Shown one piece after another: positions 23,758 to 34,651 of a DNA stretch of 57,336 nt. The stretch lies in the NCBI GenBank assembly GCA_021014945.1, contig MU266515.1, forward strand, positions 1 through 57,336, in the 5' to 3' direction. Both the position numbers and the translations under genes were made by a program. A model generated the notes under the pieces. The model made no database searches, was not told where the DNA came from, and saw only the letters and a list, made by a program, of their open reading frames with translations. The stretch comes from Leucogyrophana mollusca. Lineage: Eukaryota > Basidiomycota > Agaricomycetes > Boletales. Positions within the stretch are counted from its first letter, which is position 1. Every line of letters starts with the position of its first letter.

Positions 23758-24759
23758 ATGCCCTCCTCTGCCTCATCGCAGGCTTCTGGTGACCCCGATG
23801 ATAGAATCAACGATAGATTGCTATCTCTCGCACTACCTCACTCGCCATCCTCCTCCCGCACCCTCGCAGACATCCGCGACGAAGTAGCCCAAAGCCTCGC
23901 CGTCCGCGCCATCCGCAAAGCCCAACTCGTCGACTCCGTCCGCGTCGGCGTCCACTTCACCTTCTCCAAAAAAGACGACGACCAATTCCTCCAGCTCGTC
24001 GCCTCGCACATCCGCGCCCGGCTCCCCGCGCGCCACCTCTTCGCACTCGCCACGACGGGGCCCGGCGTCAGCACGCTCGTCATCTGCGGCACGGACGAGG
24101 ACGACGTCCAGCGCGCCGTCCTCCTCGCCAGCTCGAAGTTCCTCGGGCGTGTCGAGTCCGTGCTCAACCAGGGCCAGACCCTCGTCGCCGCGGTGCGCGA
24201 CATCGGCTCGTCCTCGTACGACGAGACGGCCCTCTGGGACGTCGTGTCCAAGTCCGTCCGGGCGCCGATGGACCCGCTATCGCCCCCGCCCGGCTCCCGC
24301 AGCATCGACCGCATCCTCTCCGACGCACGCTCGAAGCTCCAGCGCGTGACGCCGCAGCAGGCGTACGACGAGCTGCACGACCCGACGTACCCCATGCCCG
24401 TCTTCCTCGTCGACATCCGCCCCGCGGCGCAGCGCGAGCGCGAGGGCGGCATCCACGGCTCGCTCATCATCGAGCGGAACGTCCTCGAGTGGCGCTTCGA
24501 CCCGCGCTGCGAGGCGCGCTTGGCGATTGCGGATCGGTATGATTTGAAGATTATTGTGTACTGCCAGGAGGGGTATACGAGCTCGCTGGCGGCGGCGGCG
24601 CTGCAGGAGCTGGGGCTGCTGAATGCGACGGATATTGTGGGGGGGTATGCGGCGTGGAGGCAGGCGGGGCTGCCGGGCCAGATCAAGCCGCCGTCGACGG
24701 TGTCGGATGGGGAGAGCTATGGGCTGTCTCAGCCTTCGCAGTTGTCTTCGGAGGTGTGA
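23758..24759 (+). CDS. rhodanese-domain protein, intronless, bacterial-type
   Basis: A single uninterrupted frame of 333 codons. The C-terminal half, from about residue 183, is a rhodanese: SIDRILSDARSKLQRVTPQQ, VFLVDIRPAAQREREGGIHG, SLIIERNVLEWRFDP, and the active-site loop CQEGYTSS with the sulfur-carrying cysteine near residue 269, then GGYAAWRQAGLP. This wording closely follows rhodaneses I know from actinobacteria. Rhodaneses move sulfane sulfur to thiol acceptors. The N-terminal half (about residues 30-170) is a separate domain with VGVHFTFSKKDDDQFLQLV and STLVICGTDEDDVQRAVLLA. It faintly recalls the DHHA1 region of alanyl-tRNA editing proteins, but I do not assign it. Codon third positions are strongly G/C through most of the gene. 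Neighbours are multi-exon, so transfer from bacteria is plausible. Confidence 0.8.
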   Translation: MPSSASSQASGDPDDRINDRLLSLALPHSPSSSRTLADIRDEVAQSLAVRAIRKAQLVDSVRVGVHFTFSKKDDDQFLQLVASHIRARLPARHLFALATTGPGVSTLVICGTDEDDVQRAVLLASSKFLGRVESVLNQGQTLVAAVRDIGSSSYDETALWDVVSKSVRAPMDPLSPPPGSRSIDRILSDARSKLQRVTPQQAYDELHDPTYPMPVFLVDIRPAAQREREGGIHGSLIIERNVLEWRFDPRCEARLAIADRYDLKIIVYCQEGYTSSLAAAALQELGLLNATDIVGGYAAWRQAGLPGQIKPPSTVSDGESYGLSQPSQLSSEV

Positions 24760-25342
24760 TGTCATTGGGTATGTGTCTAGATGTGAATGTACGGGCTCTT
24801 GTATCACTGAACTATTGTTGTACCTATGCTGGAGGAACTATCGGTGAATTCCTAGCATCTGATTTCGTATCCATGTCACTAACAGTGCTCTACAGACCAC
24901 GGACTGATGCCAACCCTGACTTCTTTCTTGTGCTTCAGCACTCATTGCTAGGCCGGCGGGATATGCCACCCCGGAGTCCTTCAGTTTATGTAGCATCCAC
25001 TCTTGCATTAGCCGATGATTGTCTCAGGAGACGTGCACCTTCACCGGCCGACGAGGAGGATGAAAGAAGGTCATCAGTGATCTTGACTCAAACCTGAACG
25101 TTGATGCGTTGACCTGCCACTACGGAGATCTGGTACCCCCCATGAGAGTGGTGCCATTGACGACTCCTGTGACCATGGCGGACACAGCAATGGAATTCAT
25201 AGATGGAAAAGGTGTGCGTCAGGCACAAACTCTCGGTCAATTCACGTCCGCCAATGGCGCAAGCATCCCATCGAATATCAAAATAAAGCATAACATACAT
25301 GACTGTCCCTGTTCCTAATTCAAATTTCCTCCCACCACCGAA
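24760..25342. other. convergent intergenic spacer
   Basis: This 583-bp stretch lies between the 3' ends of the rhodanese and BET2 genes. Frames here are short shadows. Nothing recognised. Confidence 0.5.
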
Positions 25343-26690
25343 TCATACACTCCTCCGATCCAATGCCTTCCAGCCCTTCCTTAGCCCCATCCGCTCGATG
25401 ATATCCGCAGGCATGCAGTACACGGGGTCGAGGTCAACGAGGCCGGGGTAGCCGAGGAGGGATAGAGCTGTGCGGAGAAATGAGCGAGATAGTAGCTGGG
25501 GGTGGTGGGTGAGACTGTCCTCACCTGCGACACCGAACTGCGTGTGAAATACGTCTACCATGTCGCCCGGGCGGTCTGCGATGCCCCCTTGCTCGGGGTC
25601 CTGCCAGTGGGGTCGGGGCAAGGATCGTGAGGGGACACGCGGCGGGCACTCACCTGGGCGGAGAGGATGAATTTTGTTAGTTTTTCCGCGTCGATCCACG
25701 TTATCTTGTTCAATATCGACAGCGAGGACAGTACCCAGAAGCTGTAGCAGACCTGTACTCGGGATGGTCTAGTCAGTACGGACCAGGCTCAGGGATCCCA
25801 CGTACATCTTCCAGCTTTTCTGGCCGGCCGTTGAGTCCCCCGTTCGGTAGTTGTCGCTCGCACAACCACCAGCCAAGAGCATCCGAATCGACTTCGTCGA
25901 GCCGGTCAAGGATCGCTAGGGCAGCAACGCAGACGAAAACTGCGCGGTGCATCAGCATCAAGAACCCAATTAAAGAGTTTATATTACACCACCTTGCGTA
26001 GAATGGCTTTCTGCCCCTGCAGTGGCGCCAAACCCGCCGTCAAAGTTCCTGCATTGCCTGAAATATGCAACGGTCTTCTCCACGTCGAGCTCGGATAGAC
26101 GACCGAGAAGTGACAAAGCGTTTACGGCGATGTAAGAAAAACGGGTGTCTATTTCACCCCATGGGTCGCCTGCGAAGACGCCTGATGGTTGCTGGAGTGA
26201 TAGAATGACTGCGCCGAGCGGTGTGAGCCGGCATGGACCGGCGGCTGGGGCACTTACATTTGGCGACGCGATCTACGTCGACTCTGTCTAGAGCGTCGTG
26301 TGTGATTAGGATCTGGATGGCGCTGAGGGTGGAGAGTATGTGCGCGTCGTGGTCTGGGTGGGCACCGAAAGCGCCTGAGTGTGTTGTGTGAAATCAATGC
26401 ATGATTGCATCAAGCACAAGAACAAACCTGCCTCGTCATCCCAGCAGCTCATCACGAAGTCAATCATCTCCTCTCTATCGAGCGCGTCCTTGTGTCCCAT
26501 GATGCACAGTGCGGTCAAGCCCCAGTAGATGGCGTTCATTCGCAGGTGCGCAGTCGTATGGTAGGCCAATTCGTCTTTGCTCTGTGCGCTGGGATTAACT
26601 CTAGAGAGAAGGCGAACGTATATGGCTTACTTCTCCGAGAGACTTGATGTACGAGACATGGAGGGGGATGAGCAGCTGGCTTTCCGCCAT
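25343..26690 (-). CDS. BET2: Rab geranylgeranyltransferase (GGTase II) beta subunit
   Basis: Catalytic beta subunit that, with the alpha subunit and Rab escort protein, attaches geranylgeranyl groups to C-terminal cysteines of Rab GTPases in the cytosol. Exons read [140 protein letters not shown] and [10 protein letters not shown], ending [10 protein letters not shown]. These are the prenyltransferase alpha-alpha barrel repeats. The zinc ligands are visible as Asp and Cys in LEDVCYSF and His in DVFHTQFG. The start was chosen at the first ATG of the family-like N-terminus. A housekeeping single-copy gene, apparently intact. Confidence 0.93.
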
Positions 26691-27174
26691 TGAATAATGA
26701 ACATTGAACTCCTGAGGATTGATCGGTGCAATTGGCAAGGCACGGTCTCATTACTGACTGCCATTTGAGGCATTGTCGGAAGTTGCCGGGCTTCTGGAGA
26801 AATAATCTGAACCCAACCGTCTGGCGTTTAGTTCAGGTTCGTCCCTCGTTGATATCTCACTCCCTCCTCGGTACCGTAAAATCTTGGATACAGAGTCAGC
26901 ATCTGTGCTCTTACACAGGCGGACTGCGTCTGATAGACGTTGGAGCGCACTAGTCTCGCAGCGCTGCTTGCACCTCTCACTGCTTCTCGATTTGGGGTGT
27001 GGGCGTCGTGTTGTGGCATTGGCGGAATTAGAACAACAATAGCAAGAGTCACCAAGAGTCTATAAAACTCAGCACGTTCCCCTGTCCCCCTTTTCTATCT
27101 CTCTTGACTCGGACCAAACACCGCTACGCTACAGACGGAGCCGTCCTCGCAACACAGTACAGTCCCTCCACCCC
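26691..27174. other. divergent promoter region, BET2 / unknown gene
   Basis: This 484-bp stretch lies between the starts of BET2 and the next gene. No distinctive element was identified. CT-rich sequence around 27085-27110 may mark the transcription start of the plus-strand gene, as is common in fungi. Confidence 0.4.
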
Positions 27175-28356
27175 ATGCGCTCATTCGATCTGCACGGCCC
27201 ATTCGGACTCCAGTTTAACGTCCAGACTCAATTACCCGGAAAAATATCAGTCATGTATAACCACCCCGATGACATGCTCCTCGAACGCACGCGTTCTGAG
27301 CCACTCGTGGAGTCGAGCCAGGCCGATACTACACAGTTTGCGAGGAGAACTCAGAGTGAGGTCCTCATTGATATTCCTGCCCCTTCATACCCGGGGCCAG
27401 AGGAGCTTGCCGTGCGTGCTTTGTTCTCTTCATGTTCCCCTGTGGCTCGCAAACATTTCTGACGTCTGCCACAGCAGATGCTACCTGCATCTGCGCCCTC
27501 TCCCGCACCCACCGAAATCATCCCGATTGACCTCACACAAGAAGAATGTGTGGAGGACATCCAGCGACAAGGTATCAAAGTCCGAGACTTTGCTTACGAG
27601 CCCGTCCCAGTCGAGACGCGCGCCCCAGAGCTCTTTGACCCACTATTAGCATGGAGTCAATATGAAGCGGCGCTCACGCATCCCAATCCCAACCGGACTG
27701 CCATGTTGGGCAGGACCATTCGTCGGTTGCTCGACCTCGGATGGGTGACGGTGGATGATCAGGAGAAGTGGCTCGAGCAGGACAGGGATGCGTTGGCGGA
27801 CCATGACAGTCGGCCGACGTACCCATGGCGGGCCTTTAAGGTCGACAAGCCAGAAAAGGATGTGCTGGCAGAGGTTGCGAGGAATCGGTTCAGGGAGCTG
27901 AACGCTGATCAACTCCTTCCGGCCTTTATCAAGGGCGGCATCGCGAAGTTGGCGGGTGCACTGGGTCGTCGGGATAACGACGGACAAGAGAAGAAGCGCA
28001 CCGCGGATGAATCTGCCACTCCAGATAAGGAAGAGGCGGGTGATGTTTCACCTCGGTTAAAGAAGCGCAAGCTGTCGAACGCAGCTTCGAATAAACCCGT
28101 TCCTGCCGCCCCACCCACTCTACCCGTCATCCCGGTTCTTGTCAATGGCAGGCCACCAAAACAATACCCCGCCGGTAACCCTGCTGATGGTACTTACCCT
28201 CCCTCCCGCCCCAACGTCATGGCTTCCGCGCGCCCACTAGTCCGCAATGGCCAAGCGTCCTCCAACTTCAAGCCTCCTGAATTCTTTTTACGTCGTGGTG
28301 CACCCTCCACACAGCCAGCACGAGGCGCAGACGAGTCATCAACTCCAGATTCGTAG
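27175..28356 (+). CDS. uncharacterised, probably nuclear basidiomycete protein
   Basis: Two exons joined by a single short intron near 27412-27474 (ELA to QMLPASAP) give about 370 residues. I do not recognise a named domain. The folded-looking middle reads PELFDPLLAWSQYEAAL, GRTIRRLLDLGWVTVDDQEK and RPTYPWRAFKVDKPEKDVLA. The C-terminal third is disordered, with basic clusters of nuclear-localisation type (QEKKRTADES and RLKKRKLSN), proline-rich stretches and a run of SP/TP sites. It is divergent from BET2. The length and codon use fit a normal expressed gene of this genome. Confidence 0.65.
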
Positions 28357-28810
28357 GGGTATATGAGGTGCCGTAAAAACCGAGATATTTGTGGAAGCCA
28401 GCCACGCTTCCGGGGTGGATCGAGCCTGTGTGTATCACTAGAATTTTATTTGTTGACTCTGCGTCATACTGCCAACAATTCCCCTGGCTTGTCGAGGTTG
28501 ACGTCGTGTTCTCATCGGGTCGCATGGCCCACTCCCATACTGACAAAATCGTAACACGTAAACAGTCCCCGTGGTCGCCACTCACATCCACATAACACCC
28601 AGGATCTCGTTACAGACACATCCAAGGAGTCGTAGTGGGCCAGGTTTAAATTTAGCTGCACAAGTGGGTGCATTCAGTTTGGTGCTGTCACCCTCAAAGT
28701 GAGGAACAGATGCCGGTACCCACTCGACCCCGCGGTACATACAAAACCCTCGCTGATCCACACATCGAGTCCCCCTCCGCTCTTTGACTGCTATTTTTAT
28801 TTTCACGGCG
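28357..28810. other. intergenic, promoter of the first FAD oxidase
   Basis: 454 bp between two plus-strand genes. No canonical TATA box was seen; a TACATACAAAA stretch near 28736 lies at a fitting distance from the ATG. Confidence 0.4.
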
Positions 28811-30814
28811 ATGAAGCTCCTCGCCGCATTCTCGCTCCTTGTCTCTAGCAAGCTGACGCTGGCCACGTTTCCGAGCTGCCGCTGTGTTTATGGCGATAAA
28901 TGTTGGCCCAGCGCCACTCAGTTCACTCAGCTCGAGTCCAAGCTCTCGCAGCCGCTGATATACCCTCGTCCATCTGGCGCGGTGTGTTATCCGACAAGCA
29001 ACCCGTCGGGGAACTGCAGCGGCCTCGTCGATACGTGGACCGATGGAAACTGGCGCGCCGATCAACCTGGGGCCATGGAGGCCCCCAATTTCGAGACGTA
29101 TGCGTTTAAGAACGGGACTATCGACGCGTGTTACGCAAATGTCACCCTTGGCGTTCCCTGCGGCCAGGGAAGCGTGCCAGTTATTGGTGTCGACGCTAGG
29201 GGGGTAGCGGATATCCAGGCTGCCGTCCAATTTGCTGTCAAGTATGACGTTCGTCTCGTGGTCAAGAACACAGGGTGCGTCTGATACGCGTTCTCCTGAT
29301 GCTGCTTTTCTGACTACAAGAGGGGTTATACAGGCACGACTATTTGGGACGAAGCGCTGCGAGGGGCGCTTTTGTAGTGTGGACACATAATATGAAGAAT
29401 ATCACTTATAACGCATCGTTCGTCCCTCAGGGTGCGCCATCTCACGAAACGTATAATGGTGATCTTCATTTACCCCTCTGCTTTGACGGAGCTGATTCAG
29501 CCTCTCGTAGCTATCACTCTTGGAGCTGGTGTCCAATGGCACGAGGCTTACGCCGCCGCCAATGCACAAGGACGCATTATGGTTGGCGGAGCGTCAGCCG
29601 GAGGCTCAGTCGGCGCCGCTGGTGGATGGGTATTAGGGGGTGGACACAGTGCGCTGTCGCCCACTTACGGGCTCGGTCAGTACTCCTGCTCTCACATATA
29701 GCCATATCCTTACCCCATCTACCCTCCTTCCAGGCGTCGACAACGTCGTCGAGATGACCGTTGTTCTGTCCACAGGCGAATACCTCACTGTGAATTCACA
29801 CCAGCACCCAGACCTATTCTGGGCTATGCGAGGGGGCGGCGGAGGGACGTATGGGATATTGACCTCTGTGACGTACCGTACGTACCCCTCGCTCCCAGTC
29901 CAAGCCGCGCTTTTCTCCGCAAACGCGACCAATCCTACTGTCATGAACACGCTGATGACCGAGCTCATGCGCATCCACCCTGCGCTCTCCGACGCTGGAT
30001 GGTCCGGATACGGTTCAGCCTCCAACAGCTCCCTTTTCTTCGCGTACATGAAGCCCAACGGCACCGTAGCTCAGCTCAATGAGAGCTTCCACTCGTTCGT
30101 CGTGTTCGCACAGAATCTCACTTCCCAGGGCCTCTCCATCGTTACGAAGCCCGTGTATGAGGATACGTGGTATGAGTTCTACTCGACCTACCTTTCCGGT
30201 GGGGTGGAGAATGGTGGAAATACGATGCTGGGTTCGCGCCTTATCCCGCGAGAGACACTTGAGAAGAACTCGAAGGAGCTGACCAATATCTTGCTCCCCA
30301 TAAACTTGAGCTGGAAGTGAGTCTTTTTATGACCCCCACGTTTTACAACTCCTGACGCAGGCTTGGATGCTGCTTCTTCCATAGTTTCGTGGCTGGTGGG
30401 AAAGTATCCAAGATCGACCCCAACTCTGCGGGTGTGAACCCGGCATGGCGGAAGGCCATCATTCACCTCACGTTTGGTATAGCTTGGCCATTCGGCGCTT
30501 CATCGCAGGAGATCGATGGCATGATCGATATATTAAAGGCGAAAGAAAAGGCTCTACGTGATCTGACGCCCGAGTCTGGAGCATACTTCAATGAGGTAAG
30601 GGCGCTCAATGCCGGTCACGCTGGCGGCATTCTAATATTGATGGGACAGGCCTCCTTGTACGAGGAGAACTGGCAGTACACGTTCTTTGGGACGCACTAC
30701 CCGGCGCTCAAGGCTATCAAGGACAAATATGACCCCCACGGCTTATTCGTTGTCGCTGAGGGCGTTGGGTCGGAGGATTGGGACAGTGACCTGAACTGTA
30801 GGAAGTGGTGGTAG
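28811..30814 (+). CDS. secreted berberine-bridge-type FAD-linked oxidase (BBE-A)
   Basis: Seven exons give about 550 residues. A signal peptide (MKLLAAFSLLVSSKLTLA) precedes a cysteine-containing region (CRCVYGDKCWPS). The FAD domain has RLVVKNTG joined to HDYLGRSAARGAF, whose His is the expected 8-alpha-histidyl FAD attachment site, then GGSVGAAGGWVLGGGHSALS and FWAMRGGGGGTYGILTSVTY. The C-terminal BBE motif is in QYTFFGTHYPALKAIKDKYD. The second FAD link known in some relatives, a Cys before the GxxGxxxGGG region, is absent (GGASAGGSVG), so a single covalent link is inferred. Many N-glycosylation sites fit secretion. Relatives oxidise sugars, alkaloids or secondary-metabolite intermediates while reducing oxygen to peroxide. 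BBE-B follows in tandem. Confidence 0.88.
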
Positions 30815-31915
30815 CAATGTGTCACTAAAAGTCCCTGAGTAGGACATCCAGTCGTTTCGTCTCCTGTTGATATTTTTAATCCAGTAGTGAGTCGGATCGC
30901 CTCGGGCGCCTTCAATTTCGTTTGTTTGCTTTTCCGCGATACAGAATCTGCCGTCGCGTTGTGTTGTTTTGCGAGTGGCGAAGGACTATCATCAACTGCT
31001 TCTGGTGAAACCAGTGCAAATGCCAACTCGGAGCGATGGTGGCTTTTCAATTTTGTCCTTGACGCAAACTTGGCAACTGACGAACATTGACAGCGCATTA
31101 TTACATACCTCGATCGACCTCACTAAAAGATTCTCACTGAGACAGACCGAGACCCGGACTACAAGATGATCGATGATCGACGACTTGCAGCCAACGGCGC
31201 AGCATAGACTTGGTGCTAATGCATAACGACTCGTACCCTCTCGTACCATGGCCAGAGTCCCGAACAGCGAGGTAAGCTACTAGTTAACACTTAAGGCAAT
31301 GTCGAATATCCTTTTGGATAGCATTCACAACATGAACCGTACATGATTCCTGCCTTTTTTTCTACTCGCCACCTTCTCAGTCCTTTGTCGAGTTAAGGAG
31401 GGTGTACAACAGTGACTATTAAGCGTTTCACAAAAAACGTAATTTGATGCGAATTAGTAATAGTATAGCCCTATGTGACGGCATTCACATTCCAGACTGG
31501 CATTTGAACACTCACAAAGCGACACCTCACTCTCGAGCTTTATATATGATCATCCAGTGACGCTGTGATGGTGGACAGACCTGCGAAACCCACTCAAATA
31601 GGTAGGTTTCCCAAACCATACCAAACGGGTTGCTCACACGAGCACTTACCAGTCTTAGGTGGAGGGACGGGGCTGTGACTGTGCAGATCACTGCGCGCTG
31701 TGCAGTCGAAGAGTAGGTCTGAGATTTGGGTCTCATCGTGGTGCTGCGCCGCCTGCGCATTGTGCTATCCTTTTCAGGAATTCGCAGAGAATTTGGGAAC
31801 GTCGGAGAGGTAGACAGAGACCGAGTGGACTAAACCTGCTGCTATAAAGTCCTCCGGATGGAGATTCGCGAGTCACTCACCTCTGTTCGGCTCCACCGTT
31901 GTCTCCCTTGTGGCG
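30815..31915. other. intergenic between tandem FAD oxidases
   Basis: 1.1 kb without a recognisable gene. It ends with the promoter of the BBE-B pseudogene. Confidence 0.5.
31843..31848 (+). promoter_or_regulatory. TATA box of BBE-B
   Basis: TATAAA, 68-73 bp upstream of the BBE-B ATG at 31916. The core promoter element persists although the coding sequence is broken. Confidence 0.5.
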
Positions 31916-33893
31916 ATGAAAATCTTCGTCGCACTCCCACTGCTTGCCTCGAGGGCATTTGCGATATCTTCGAACTGCCGCTGTGTCTACAGTGAAGAAT
32001 GCTGGCCCAGCTCGTCCGAGTTCTCACAACTTGAATCAGAGCTCTCCCAACCGCTCATATACCCTCGTCCAACGGCTGCTGTATGTTATCCGGTTGAGCA
32101 TCCGTCCGGGAATTGCAGCGGCCTTGCTAACACCTGGACCGACGGTAACTGGCGGGCTGATCAACCTGGGGCCATGGAGGCACCGAATTTTGAGACGTAT
32201 ACGTTCCAGAACGGAACCATCGACGCGTGCTATACGAATACGACGCTTGGTGTTCCGTGCGACCAGGGAAGTGTACCAGTCATTGGGGTGGACGCGCGTA
32301 GCCCAGCGGATATCCAAGCTGCCGTCCAGTTTGCTGTCAGCCATGACCTCCGTCTCGTGGTCAAAAATACGGGGTAAGTCACTCGACTATCTGCCTCACC
32401 ACGAACTCCAAACTTATACAGGGCTTAGACATGATTAACTCGGACGGAGTGCTGCGAGGGGTGCTTTTGTGATTTGGACTCATCATATGAAAAATATCAC
32501 CTATGATGCGTCATTCGTTCCTCAGGGGGCACCAGGCAACGAGACCCATAGCGGTAAGCATTAGCACATCCGGCTCCTGTTCATGCTCGTTCACAAGCGA
32601 GTCGTTTGCAGCCATTACACTTGGTGCTGGCGTGCAATGGCACGAAGCCTACGACGCCGTCCAGGCGAAAGGACGCATGATGGTCGGTGGAGCGTCAGTA
32701 GGAGGCTCAGTCGGAGCTGCTGGTGGGTGGGTGTTGGGCGGTGGGCACAGTGCGCTGTCCCCCACATATGGGCTCGGTCAGTACTTGACTTCTTAATATG
32801 CGATCGCGACACTCATTCTCAATGATTTATTTAGGTGTCGATAACGTCGTTGAGATGTCCGTCGTCCTATCGACAGGCGAACACCTCACTGTGAACTCGT
32901 ACCAGCATTCGGACCTGTTTTGGGCTATGCGTGGAGGCGGTGGTGGGACATATGGGATCCTGACCTCCGTGACGTATCGCACATATCCATCCCTCCCCGC
33001 CCAATCTGTGTTTTTCACCGCAAATGCGACGAACTCAGCGGTCATGCAAGACCTCTTTACGGAGCTCCTTCACATCCACCCCGCGCTATCCGACGCTGGA
33101 TGGTCCGGGTATGGCGCAGCCTCCAACTCCACGCTCTATTTTCTCTACATGAAACTCAATGGCACGGAAGCACAGGCCAACCAGACATTTGATCCGTTCT
33201 TTGCGTTCGCACAAAACCTCACGTCGCAGGGTCTCACCGGATTGGTTCACGCTGTACTATGACTCGTGGTATGACTTATACACTCAGTACTATTCCGGCG
33301 CAGGGCAGAACGGCGAGAATGTCATGTTTGGGTCGCGTCTCATCCCACGAGAAACCCTCGAAAATCAATCGAAGGAATTGTCTGATATCTTATTTACTAA
33401 CCAGCTTACTTGGAAGTCAGTCCTACATCGTCGTTTTACAATGTTTCGCGGCCTGACGACCTCGTAGCTTCGTGGCCGGCGGAGAAGTATCGAAGATTGA
33501 CCCAAACTCCGTCGGTGTTAACCCTGCCTGGCGGAAAGCCATCATCCATGTTATATTTGGGTTCAACTGGCCATTCGGAGCTACGTCCGAGGAGATCGAT
33601 GGGTTGGTCGAGGTGCTTAAAGCGGAGGAGAAAGCTTTGCATGATCTGACGCCTGAGTCAGGGGCTTATTTCAACGAGGTAGGAATCAAGGCGACGCACA
33701 CACCGACACCGTGCTGATTTTGCTCTGCCAGGCTTCGTTGTATGAAGAGGATTGGCAGTACACTTTCTTTGGGACGCACTACCCCGCGCTCAAGGCTATC
33801 AAGGACAAGTATGACCCCCATAGCTTGTTTGTCGTCGCTGAGGGTGTCGGATCTGAGGAGTGGGATAGCGGTTTGAACTGCCGTGCGGCGTGA
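31916..33893 (+). pseudogene. broken berberine-bridge-type FAD oxidase (BBE-B)
   Basis: Same exon layout as BBE-A and BBE-C, with signal peptide MKIFVALPLLASRAFA, DARSPADIQAAVQFAVSHDL, GGSVGAAGGWVLGGGHSALS and the C-terminal DWQYTFFGTHYPALKAIK. Two lesions are visible. First, in the exon that starts with the FAD-linking histidine, the codon after His-Asp is TAA (32436-32438), where both paralogs encode Tyr (HDYLGRS). Second, at about 33230-33255, after QGL, the reading frame shifts: the stretch before the TATGACTCGTGG codons is 22 nt, against 24 in BBE-C. The upstream frame runs into TGA at 33260-33262, while the downstream frame continues YDSWYDLYTQYYSGAGQNG. Splice sites are otherwise kept and divergence is modest, so inactivation looks recent. 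The middle of the protein is closer to BBE-C than to BBE-A. Confidence 0.88.
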
Positions 33894-34651
33894 TCGGTTG
33901 TGAATCGACGGCTTGGATTGGAAGAAGAAAGATCTGATCAGTAGTTACGTCGTGACCGTAACTCGAGTCATACGCGTGCCCTTTGGATCCGTCACTCGAC
34001 ATACACGTTCATTATCGACCTTCTCTTCATCGTCAATATGGTTGTCTGTTAGCTTGTCAGTTGAACTCTGATTAGATCATGCATGTATACTGTCGAACAA
34101 CCCACCACGTTTGAGTATTTTGGCTGTGGATGGATGAGGAGCACGACTTGCCGATACCAATTACAGTAGTCATTGGGGTTATATATCTGAGGGAAATATA
34201 ATCACATAAGTTACATAGATGGTCACCGGTCATGGTCGTTGAACGGCCTTGATGAACGGGAAAACTCACGCGCCAACCGTTTTAGTTGTGCCTCGTCCGA
34301 GTCTGCCTTCACGTGTACTACTTAACACCGTGCTTAAGTTTCGTCCTCGTATTTATTTTTGGTAGGCCTCCGACACGAGAGAGGTGCGTATTCAAGGTGC
34401 AATCAGACGTCTCCCACGTGGGTGGATTTGGGGTTGACTCGTATCGTCTTCATCAATGATCAACTGATCGACGGTGGTTTTCTCGGTAACTCGGATTGAC
34501 ATCGCCTCCAGTTGGGACAGCCTTCGGAAGTTCACAACCTCGCCGAGGCCAAGGTTGACCACGATCAACACACCTTAACGTGTACTCGACAAGTAATGTG
34601 CCTGTCAACCTCCTAACCCCGTTTCCGTATTGCTCACTGATACCCCACAAG
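33894..34651. other. intergenic; 5' end of the AlkB-like gene unresolved here
   Basis: 758 bp in which the first exon of the AlkB-like gene may lie. No ATG-containing frame with a good donor was found that joins to the first recognised exon. A 160-codon minus frame at 34453-34935 overlaps that gene in antisense and looks spurious. Confidence 0.4.

Noticed and set aside
23838..24686. 282-codon minus-strand frame
   Set aside because: Antisense shadow of the GC-rich rhodanese gene.
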